54,057 nt of DNA from Terrimonas sp. GTDB taxonomy: Bacteria > Bacteroidota > Bacteroidia > Chitinophagales > Chitinophagaceae. Position numbers and translations under genes: made by a program. Location: contig WGMO01000009.1 of the NCBI GenBank assembly GCA_016125075.1, positions 1 to 54,057 of the forward strand. Direction: 5' to 3'. Below, piece after piece: positions 32,319-41,300 of the stretch. The number at the start of each line of letters is the position of its first letter. The stretch's first letter is position 1. The notes below the pieces were generated by a model. It saw only the letters and a list, made by a program, of their open reading frames with translations. It did no database searches and was not told where the DNA came from.

Positions 32319-34859
32319 ATGAAAAATGTATTGATACTGTTGTTATTGGTTTTTTGTTACGGTGCGAAGGCGCAAAACAAGGATCAGTCAACAGATACTA
32401 CCGTAACATTTACCGTGTATGGTAATTGTGAAATGTGTAAAGCCCGTATCGAAGAAGCTGCAAAAGGAAAGGGAGTCCGTTCCGGGACATGGGAAATCGA
32501 TACCAAAATATTTACCCTCGTATATGATCCCCGTCAAACACAACCCGAAAAGGTCCAGGCCCGCATAGTGGAAGCCGGTCACGATACAGAATTCAGGAAG
32601 GCGAAGGATTATGTCTATAAAGGATTACCGGAATGTTGCCTGTACAGGGACCCCAATACCCATCATGACCCTGCAGCAGAAAAGACCGTTGCAGGCGTTG
32701 TGCTGGAAGTGGATGCAAAAGGAAACTTCAGGCCCCTTGAAGGTGCCAGTATTCTCCTGGATGGCACGGCAAAGGGCGTAGCCACCAACAGCAATGGGTT
32801 TTTTACCATCCTGCCCGAAAAAGAAAATTCGGTTATTAATATCAGTTATGCTGGCTACCAGACGAAGAGCATTGACATCAAACCCGGCCAGCACCTGAAT
32901 ATTATCCTCAATGCTGCCCGGGAACTCCAGGAAGTCAAAATAGTTTCCGGAAGAAAAGCGACATCGGTTGCGGCGGCATCCGTATTGAGAACGCAGGTGA
33001 TGTCGGAAAAGGAATTGTTCAAAGCGGCCTGCTGCAACCTCAGCGAAAGTTTCGAAACCAATCCTTCCGTGGACGTGGCCTATAATGATGGAGTTACAGG
33101 ATCCAAGCAGATTCAACTCCTCGGTCTGTCGGGTAACTATACCCAATTAACCATTGAAAATCTTCCTGGTCCAAGAGGGATTGCGACACAATGGGGGCTC
33201 AATTATATTCCGGGTACCTGGGTGGAATCCATCCAACTGACCAAGGGGGTGGGTTCAGTCGCCAACGGCTTTGAAAGTATGGCAGGGCAGATCAATATTG
33301 AAATGAAGAAGCCGGAAAATGCAGAACAATTGTATGCCAATGTCTATGTCAATAATATGGGTAAGACCGATGTAAACCTTAACCTGGCAAAACATGTTGG
33401 TAAAAAATGGTCAACCGCGTTGCTCCTGCACAACGCTTATTTTGAGAATAAAAAAGTTGATTTTAACAAAGACGGATTCCGGGACCTGCCGACCGGCAAC
33501 CTGTTCACCCTCATGAACCGATGGAAATTTGATAATAACAATGGCTTGTTGGGCCAGTTTGGTGTCAGGATATTATGGGATGACAAAACAGGGGGAGAAA
33601 AGGGTTTTGACCCGGCCACTGATAAACTGACCACAGACCGTTATGGTTTAGGAATACATACCAACCGTTACGAAGCATTTGGTAAAATAGGATATGTTTT
33701 TCCGGCCAAACGCTATAAGAGTTTTGGATTACAGTTATCGGGTTTTCGTCATGAACAGCAATCCTATTTCGGTCTTACACAATATGATGCCCATCAAACC
33801 AATTTTTATGCGAACCTGATATACCAATCAATCATTGGCAACACCAATCATAAGTTCAGGACGGGGTTGAGCCTTGTTTCCGACAAATATGATGAATTGC
33901 TGAACAGTTCCGGCTTTTACCGGAAAGAAGTTGTTGCCGGAGCCTTTTTTGAGTATACCTATAGTTTTCTGAAAAAGTTTGACCTTATTCTGGGATTACG
34001 GGGTGATGATAATAACCTCTATGGGGCTTTTCTCACTCCCCGGTTGCACCTGCGGTATCAGCCCGCTGAAAAAACCGTGATAAGGTTGAATGCCGGCAGG
34101 GGACAAAGAACGGCTAATATTTTGGCAGAAAATGCAAGCGTACTGGTGAGCGCCCGGCAGCTCAATATCCTGAATGCCGGGAATGGAAAGGCATATGGTT
34201 TGCAGCCTGAAGTAGCCTGGAGCGAAGGCATCAGTATTGATCAGCGTTTTAGGGTGTTGGGTAAAAACGGATCGGTCGGTCTGGATTATTTCCGTACCGA
34301 TTTTCAACACCAGGTAGTGGTAGACCTTGATCAATCGGCCAGGGAAGTAAATTTTTATAATTTGGAAGGCCCTTCTTATTCCAACAGTTTCCAGGCCGAA
34401 CTGAATTACGAGGTTTTCAAAAAGATGGATATTCGATTGGCCTACCGGCTCTTTGATGTGAAAACGACCTATCACGGTGAATTATTGGAAAGACCCCTTG
34501 TGGCAAAAAATAGGGCTTTTGCCAACTGGGCCTATGAAATCAGTGGATGGAAATTTGACTATACGGTTTCTTTCAACGGAACAAAGAGAATTCCTTCTAC
34601 CCTCGATAACCCGGCTCCCTATCAACTGGAAGAACGTTCACCATCTTATGTATTGATGAATGCACAAATAACAAAAACAATCGGTAGCAAGTTTCCCATT
34701 GATATTTATGTGGGTGGAGAGAACCTAGGCAATTATTATCAGAGGCGTCTAATCATAGCACCCGACCAGCCCTTTGGATCTTATTTTGACGCTACCCTGG
34801 TTTGGGGGCCCGTATCAGGCAGGTTGTTTTATGCAGGGTTAAGATTGAAGATCAAATAG
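32319..34859 (+). CDS. TonB-dependent receptor with N-terminal HMA domain
   Basis: From the ATG at 32319 the 846-residue protein has a signal peptide (cleavage near AKAQ, residue 19), an HMA-like domain (about 27-95) with GNCEMC (C37, C40) and LPECC (103-107), a CarboxypepD-reg beta-sandwich (about 124-212), a TonB plug (about 225-345, ending in FESMAGQINIEMKKP), and a barrel. A GGAG motif lies 10 bases before the start. Fusion of a metal-binding domain to the receptor suggests uptake of, or sensing of, copper or a copper complex. Spacing from CxxC to CC is the same as in the HMA protein at 31254. Confidence 0.9.
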   Translation: MKNVLILLLLVFCYGAKAQNKDQSTDTTVTFTVYGNCEMCKARIEEAAKGKGVRSGTWEIDTKIFTLVYDPRQTQPEKVQARIVEAGHDTEFRKAKDYVYKGLPECCLYRDPNTHHDPAAEKTVAGVVLEVDAKGNFRPLEGASILLDGTAKGVATNSNGFFTILPEKENSVINISYAGYQTKSIDIKPGQHLNIILNAARELQEVKIVSGRKATSVAAASVLRTQVMSEKELFKAACCNLSESFETNPSVDVAYNDGVTGSKQIQLLGLSGNYTQLTIENLPGPRGIATQWGLNYIPGTWVESIQLTKGVGSVANGFESMAGQINIEMKKPENAEQLYANVYVNNMGKTDVNLNLAKHVGKKWSTALLLHNAYFENKKVDFNKDGFRDLPTGNLFTLMNRWKFDNNNGLLGQFGVRILWDDKTGGEKGFDPATDKLTTDRYGLGIHTNRYEAFGKIGYVFPAKRYKSFGLQLSGFRHEQQSYFGLTQYDAHQTNFYANLIYQSIIGNTNHKFRTGLSLVSDKYDELLNSSGFYRKEVVAGAFFEYTYSFLKKFDLILGLRGDDNNLYGAFLTPRLHLRYQPAEKTVIRLNAGRGQRTANILAENASVLVSARQLNILNAGNGKAYGLQPEVAWSEGISIDQRFRVLGKNGSVGLDYFRTDFQHQVVVDLDQSAREVNFYNLEGPSYSNSFQAELNYEVFKKMDIRLAYRLFDVKTTYHGELLERPLVAKNRAFANWAYEISGWKFDYTVSFNGTKRIPSTLDNPAPYQLEERSPSYVLMNAQITKTIGSKFPIDIYVGGENLGNYYQRRLIIAPDQPFGSYFDATLVWGPVSGRLFYAGLRLKIK

Positions 34860-34891
34860 CCCCTGTTTTATTTAGGGGTCAAAATTTTAGC

Positions 34892-36922
34892 ATGATGAAT
34901 GAAACAACAGAACATACGCATCATGAGCACCATGAACAGGGTAAGGATAAAATGACACATGGCCATACCGGTCATGATCATCATCGTATGATGATCGAAG
35001 ATTTCAGGAAACGGTTTTGGGTTAGTTTAATCATCTCTGTTCCCATCCTTGTTTTTTCGCCCATGATCCAGCAATTCTTTCACTACCACTGGGTTTTACC
35101 CGGTAACCCCTATGTGTTGCTGGTGCTGTCCGGGTTTATCTATTGCTGGGGCGGTTGGCCATTCCTGAAAGGTTTTGTAAGTGAAATAAAAGAACAGGGA
35201 CCGGGTATGATGACCCTGATTGCCCTGGCCATCAGTGTGGCTTTTTTTTATAGTGCTGCAACGGTTTTCGGTTTGCCCGGTATGGATTTCTTTTGGGAAC
35301 TGGCTACCCTGATTGTGATCATGCTCCTGGGGCATTGGGTGGAAATGAGGTCGGTGCTGGGGGCTTCCAAGGCCTTACAATTACTGGCCGGTATGATGCC
35401 ATCAGAAGCCCATCTTGTGGGACAGGATGGACAGGTGAAGGATGTGAAACTGGAATCCCTTAAAAAGGATGACCTGATCCTGATTAAGCCGGGTGAAAAA
35501 ATACCGGCCGATGGATTGATCGTGGAAGGGAATAGTTACCTGAATGAAGCCATGCTCACCGGCGAATCAAAGCCGGTAAAAAAAGAAGTCAACGAAACCG
35601 TGATCGGGGGATCCATCAATGGCAACGGCTCCCTGACAATCAAAGTGGAGCATACCGGGAAGGACAGCTATCTCCAAAAAGTCATTTCGTTGGTGGAAGA
35701 AGCCCAAAAAACAAAATCAAAAATGCAGCACCTGGGCGACCGGGCTGCAAAATGGCTCACATACCTGGCACTGGGTGTTGGGTTGATAACATTAGCCACA
35801 TGGTTGTTCCTCGGTTACCCTTTTGTGTTTGCCCTGGAAAGGATGGTCACCGTGATGGTCATCACCTGCCCGCATGCGCTGGGACTTGCGATACCATTGG
35901 TAGTGGCTATTTCCACAGCCGTATCGGCCCAAAATGGTTTATTGATCAGGAACAGGACAGCCTTTGAAGCATCCCGGAAAATCACGACCATCCTGTTCGA
36001 TAAAACCGGCACCTTAACAAAGGGGGATTTTGGGGTAACCCGTATTGTATCCGTAAACGGGCTTTATCCGGAAACGGAACTGCTGCGTTTGGCGGCTGCA
36101 TTGGAATTGAGTTCAGAGCATCCTATTGCCGTCGGTATTGTCAGTAAAGCAAAAGAAAAAAGTATTTCAATCCCCCAACCCGACAATTTCAATGCAATAA
36201 CAGGAAAGGGGGTTGAAGCCACGGTGGAGGGAAAACAGGTCAAAGTGGTTAGTCCCGGTTACCTGAAAGACAAACAAATGGAATTGCCCGATCCCGCTTT
36301 CAGCAGCCAGGCAGAGACCGTGGTTTTTATAATCGTAAATGATCAGCTGGCCGGATATATGGCACTGTCGGATGCCATCAGGCCCGAAGCAGCGGATGCC
36401 ATCAGGGTGTTAAAAAGAAACCATATCAGGGTACTGATGGCAACCGGTGATAACGAGCGGGTGGCAAAAGCGGTGCATGATCAATTGGGATTGGATGGCT
36501 ATTTTTCGGAAGTGCTTCCCCACCAAAAAGTTGACATCATTAAAGACCTTCAGGATAAAGGTGAATTTGTGGCCATGACCGGTGATGGCGTGAACGATGC
36601 CCCTGCACTGGCACAATCGGATGTGGGTATTGCCGTAGGTTCGGGTACCGATATTGCTGCAGAAACTGCCGATATTGTATTAGTGAACAGTGATCCGCAG
36701 GATATCGTGAACCTGATATTATTCGGGAAAGCCACTTACAAAAAGATGATCCAGAATTTGGCCTGGGCAACGGGTTATAATACTATTGCCATTCCAATGG
36801 CAGCGGGGGTACTGTTTCGTTATGGGATTGTGATGGGGCCGGCAGTAGGTGCGATCCTGATGAGTCTTAGTACGGTCATTGTTGCAGTGAATGCGCAGTT
36901 ATTGAGAAAAAAACTCTCCTGA
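34892..36922 (+). CDS. Heavy-metal P1B-type ATPase (CopB-like, CPH motif)
   Basis: The 676-residue pump has a His-rich N-terminus (10 His between residues 8 and 31), eight predicted membrane segments, the TGES motif of the actuator domain, CPH at 326-328 in place of CPC, the phosphorylated Asp of DKTGTLT at 370, the SSEHP motif of the nucleotide domain and TGDGVNDAPAL. CPH with a His-rich N-terminus defines the CopB or P1B-3 group, linked to Cu export, perhaps Cu(II) or Ag. It follows the receptor by 32 bases in the same operon. Its TGA stop abuts the TGA of the opposite-strand gene. Confidence 0.92.
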   Translation: MMNETTEHTHHEHHEQGKDKMTHGHTGHDHHRMMIEDFRKRFWVSLIISVPILVFSPMIQQFFHYHWVLPGNPYVLLVLSGFIYCWGGWPFLKGFVSEIKEQGPGMMTLIALAISVAFFYSAATVFGLPGMDFFWELATLIVIMLLGHWVEMRSVLGASKALQLLAGMMPSEAHLVGQDGQVKDVKLESLKKDDLILIKPGEKIPADGLIVEGNSYLNEAMLTGESKPVKKEVNETVIGGSINGNGSLTIKVEHTGKDSYLQKVISLVEEAQKTKSKMQHLGDRAAKWLTYLALGVGLITLATWLFLGYPFVFALERMVTVMVITCPHALGLAIPLVVAISTAVSAQNGLLIRNRTAFEASRKITTILFDKTGTLTKGDFGVTRIVSVNGLYPETELLRLAAALELSSEHPIAVGIVSKAKEKSISIPQPDNFNAITGKGVEATVEGKQVKVVSPGYLKDKQMELPDPAFSSQAETVVFIIVNDQLAGYMALSDAIRPEAADAIRVLKRNHIRVLMATGDNERVAKAVHDQLGLDGYFSEVLPHQKVDIIKDLQDKGEFVAMTGDGVNDAPALAQSDVGIAVGSGTDIAAETADIVLVNSDPQDIVNLILFGKATYKKMIQNLAWATGYNTIAIPMAAGVLFRYGIVMGPAVGAILMSLSTVIVAVNAQLLRKKLS

Positions 36923-37702
36923 TCATGGGTTGTTTTTTGTTTTCACCCTGAAAGAAAAGCCCAGGGCAATATATTTGTCTATTGCTCCTTTGCTGATCCC
37001 TTTACCCAGGGAAAGATCAAGTTTACAGTTATCCGACAGGTTGTAGGCTACGCCTCCGTCTATATTGTTTTGGGGCATTGCTCCCTTCACAGCACTTCCG
37101 AAAAATTCGATATAAAGATACCATTTTTCAGAGATGCAATATCCCGGTGCAATCGAATAGATCCAGTGGGGGGAACGGTTTTCACCATCCCATTCCGCAC
37201 CCAGGTTATAGCCCAACCCGAAATTTTCACCAAGAGTATGTGCCATGGCCAGCCTGAAATTGGGTGCTGGGTGGGAGGGCCTGAATTTTTTTGAGGAAGA
37301 TGCAGGGAGGCCCAGCTGTGCAATCAGGGAGGTTTTGGGTAACAATCCTTTTTCTTCCCAAAGGGATATCTTACTGCCAATCTGTATGGGTAACAAGCCG
37401 GTGAGAATCTTATTGCCTGCAGGCAGGATAATTGGCGTTTCTGTTGAAACCAGCTCCGTGATGAGACGGAGTTCTAATCTTTTATGGATCCCGTATTTCC
37501 AAAGGGCGGTGGGATGAACAAAGGTTACCAGGTCATGGTCTTTTTCCCGGATCAACCCGGTTTCAAGCTGGAAATAATATTTAGGAAGAACCGTGGCAGA
37601 TTCTGTCTGGTCGGGCCGGTCGGTATCGATCACGACCTGACCTATTGCCGAATATCCGGTGAGAATAAGTAAAAGCATACTTAAAAAAGATATTCTCATC
37701 AT
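36923..37702 (-). CDS. Outer-membrane transporter-like protein (MetA-pathway phenol-degradation family)
   Basis: The 259-residue protein has a signal peptide (cleavage near AIGQ, residue 22). It then starts with IDTDRPDQTESATVLPKYYFQLETG, the usual opening of the Phenol_MetA_deg barrel family, and ends in alternating strands with Phe near the C-terminus. Such proteins are often encoded beside metal efflux genes, though their function is unproven. It runs opposite to the ATPase and diverges from the small gene at 37819. Confidence 0.8.
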   Translation of the reverse strand: MMRISFLSMLLLILTGYSAIGQVVIDTDRPDQTESATVLPKYYFQLETGLIREKDHDLVTFVHPTALWKYGIHKRLELRLITELVSTETPIILPAGNKILTGLLPIQIGSKISLWEEKGLLPKTSLIAQLGLPASSSKKFRPSHPAPNFRLAMAHTLGENFGLGYNLGAEWDGENRSPHWIYSIAPGYCISEKWYLYIEFFGSAVKGAMPQNNIDGGVAYNLSDNCKLDLSLGKGISKGAIDKYIALGFSFRVKTKNNP

Positions 37703-37805
37703 ACAAATATAGTCGGGTGTAACCGTGAATCCGCCTCAAGGATGAAACGGTTGAAAACACGATAGCCTGTTCGAAAATTTCAAGGCTCCATTTAAAATAT
37801 CTTAG

Positions 37806-37813
37806 TAAATTTG
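37806..37813 (+). promoter_or_regulatory. -7 element of the RND efflux operon
   Basis: TAAATTTG matches TAnnTTTG and ends 5 bases before the ATG at 37819, so the operon mRNA would begin at or next to the first codon. Confidence 0.55.
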
Positions 37814-37818
37814 CAGCC

Positions 37819-38313
37819 ATGCGTAAAGGAACGGCATTCATATTGTTGTTTAGTTTTCTGCTTTCCCATACTGAATTACACCAGTTTTTCAAGATACCCG
37901 TATTGGTTGAACATTTCAAAGAACATCGTGCCGAAGACCCTTCCATTACTTTCTTCCAGTTCCTGAAACTACATTATAACAAGATTATTGAAGACGCAGA
38001 CTACCAGCGCGATCAGCAGCTACCCTTCAGGGATGCTGAATGTGCTGTCGTCATAACCTTTATTTCCGATACACCCCCCCAGCAAATCAGGTTGGAGCGG
38101 GAAGATTTTCAAAACCTGGAGACAACACCCCCTGTCGGAGAAAATCTTATTTATGCGAGTAATTTTTCCGCTTCTATTTTTCAGCCCCCCCCGAATAGCC
38201 TGATAACCCTGGTCAGGAATAAGATTGTAGAACAGGATATTGGGTTCATCTCATCCTTGTATGGGCTCGTTAGTCTTGTGCGGCAATCAGGCAGGTTGTT
38301 TTGTCGACACTAA
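37819..38313 (+). CDS. Small secreted protein preceding the CusA-like pump
   Basis: The 164-residue protein has an N-terminal hydrophobic segment (about 5-17). It then has LHQFFKIPVLVEHFKEHRAEDP and FFQFLKLHYN, rich in His and aromatic residues. I do not recognise a domain. Similar short proteins with a histidine-rich KIPVLVEHF stretch precede efflux genes in other Bacteroidota, as far as I recall. The gene is upstream of the pump with a 59-bp gap and shares its direction. It may be a periplasmic metal-binding accessory; this is a guess from context. Confidence 0.68.
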   Translation: MRKGTAFILLFSFLLSHTELHQFFKIPVLVEHFKEHRAEDPSITFFQFLKLHYNKIIEDADYQRDQQLPFRDAECAVVITFISDTPPQQIRLEREDFQNLETTPPVGENLIYASNFSASIFQPPPNSLITLVRNKIVEQDIGFISSLYGLVSLVRQSGRLFCRH

Positions 38314-38372
38314 CAACTTCTTTTCCTGTCCCTCTGCCTGAAATACTATTTGCTTAGTTTCAAAAATTATTC

Positions 38373-41300
38373 ATGTTAACGAAAATCATTCACTTTTCCG
38401 TAAGGAACAAGCTGATCATTGGCTTATTGGTACTGGGTTTAATGATATGGGGTATAATCAATGTTTTTAAGCTTTCTATTGATGCGCTTCCCGATATCAC
38501 CAGCAACCAGGTCCAGGTGATTACTTTGTCTCCCTCCCTGGCAGCGCCCGAAGTAGAACGGCTGATCACGTTTCCTGTTGAACAGGCCAATGCCAATATC
38601 CCGGGTATCACTGAAATGCGGTCCATCTCCCGGTTTGGGTTGTCGGTCGTTACAGTTGTATTTAACGACGAAACCGATATCTACTGGGCAAGACAGCAGG
38701 TAGCGGAGCGCATCAATATGGTAAAGGATGAAATACCCTCCTCGGCAGGAAGACCCGAACTGGCCCCGGTTACAACCGGGCTGGGAGAGATCTATCAGTA
38801 TGTGCTTCGCCCTGCTAAAGGATATGAATCGAAATACGATCTGACCGAGCTAAGGTCCATCCAGGATTGGATTGTAAGAAGACAATTGCTGGGTACGGCC
38901 GGTGTGGCCGATGTCAGCAGCTTTGGGGGATACCTCAAGCAATATGAAATAGCAGTGGTCCCTGAAAAACTAAAAAGCATGAATGTTACGATGCAGGATA
39001 TCTTTTCTGCACTCGAATTGAATAACCAGAATTCAGGAGGGGCCTATATAGAAAAGGGGCCCACCTCCCTGTTTATCCGTACCGAGGGGCTCGCGAAAAC
39101 AAAAGAAGACCTTGGAAAAATAGTTGTCCGGCATAGCCAGGACGGCATCCCCGTCTTTCTCCGGGACCTGGCAGAAGTCAGGATCGGTCATGCGATTCGG
39201 TATGGAGCCATGACCTATAAGGACCAGGGAGAAGTGGCAGGTGCCGTAGTGTTGATGCTCAAAGGCGCCAACGCTTCTGAGGTCGTTACGAATGTGAAGC
39301 AAAAGATCGCGATGATCCGGAAAACACTTCCCGAAGGCGTTGAACTGGAAACTTTTTATGACCGTACCAAGATGGTAAACCGGGCTATCGGGACCGTTGA
39401 AAAAAATCTACTGGAAGGAGCGCTTATCGTGGTATTTGTACTCGTTCTTTTTCTTGGCAATTTCAGGGCAGGGCTCATTGTGGCTTCCGTGATCCCGTTG
39501 GCGATGTTATTTGCCGTGATCATGATGAACCTCTTTGGCGTTTCCGGCAACCTGATGAGCCTGGGGGCCCTTGATTTCGGATTGATCGTAGATGGTGCCG
39601 TCATTATTGTGGAAGCCGTCATGCACCGGTTGTCGCATAGCAAGCACCTGGACAGGGTGATCCATATTACCCAGGGAGAAATGGATAACGAGGTGCAGGC
39701 TTCAGCGAGCAAGATGATGAATGCCGCCGTTTTCGGGCAGGTGATCATCCTGATTGTATACCTGCCGATCCTTACCCTTGTGGGTATTGAAGGAAAAATG
39801 TTCCGGCCCATGGCACAAACAGTTTCCTTTGCCCTGATAGGGGCTTTCATCCTTTCACTGACCTATGTACCCATGATCGCATCGATATTCCTCAGTAAAA
39901 AGATCAGCCATAAAGAAAACTGGTCCGATAAACTGATGCGGGTGCTGACAAAATTATACAACCCGGTTTTACGAAAAGCGCTTGCTTTTCCCAAATCCGT
40001 GATCGCAACAGTGCTGGTACTTTTTACAGTTTCCGTTTTTATGCTCACAAAACTGGGGGGTGAGTTCATCCCGGAACTGGAGGAAGGCGACTTTGCGGTG
40101 GATGCAAGGATCTTAACAGGCAGTTCTTTAACGGAATCAATCAAGCAGTCAACCAAGGCGGCTGCCATCCTGCAGGACCGGTTTCCCGAAGTAGAGAAAA
40201 TTGTAACCAGGATTGGGGCCAGTGAAATCCCAACCGACCCTATGCCGGTTGAAATGACGGATATCATCATTTCTCTAAAGCCTAAGGAGGAATGGGCCTC
40301 GGCCAGTACTTATGATGAACTGGCGAATAAAATGAGCGCATCCCTGAAGGAGATACCCGGTATGACAACCGGTTTCCAGTTCCCGGTTCAAATGCGTTTC
40401 AATGAACTGATTTCTGGTGCCCGGCAGGATGTGGTCTGCAAGGTGTTCGGAGATGACCTTGACAGCCTCGCCGCCTATGCCAAAAGGATGGGCAGTATCA
40501 TCGGTACGGTGGAGGGTGCCAAGGATGTTTATATCGAATCGATAACAGGCCTGCCCCAGGTGGTGATCAGTTATAACAGGGATGCCATTGCGCACTACCA
40601 GTTAAGCATAGCCGATGTTAACCGGGCCGTACAAACTGCTTTTGCCGGTGAAAAGGCAGGTATGATCTATGAGAATGAGAGGCGGTATGATCTGGTGGTA
40701 AGACTCAGGGAGGAAAACCGCGAAAGCCTGACAGATGTGCAGCAATTATTAATTGCTTCCCCGCTGGGCCTGCAGATTCCCCTGTACCAGGTCGCCGATG
40801 TGCAGGTACGGGAAGGCCCCAACCAGATCCAAAGGGAAGATACACGGCGGCGGGTGATTGTAGGATTCAATGTCCGGGGAAGGGATGTGGAATCCGTGGT
40901 CAAAGAATTAGAATCAAAAGTGGATAAGGGTATCCGTTTCCAGGCGGGTTATTATGTAACCTATGGGGGCCAATTCGAGAACCTGGTGGAAGCTTCCAAT
41001 CGTTTATCGATTGCAGTACCGGCAGCGCTCCTCCTGATCCTCCTGATGTTATATTTCGCCTTCGGTTCTTTGAAATATGGGGTACTGATTTTTTCAGCGA
41101 TACCCCTTTCCGCTATCGGAGGCATACTGGCGCTTTGGCTGAGGGGCATGCCTTTCAGTATTTCTGCCGGTGTCGGATTCATTGCTTTGTTTGGAGTGGC
41201 CGTATTGAATGGTATCGTTCTGATAGCGGAATTTAACCGTTTAAAGAAATCCGGATTACATGACCTCAATAAAATAATTATGGAAGGAACAAAACTCCGG

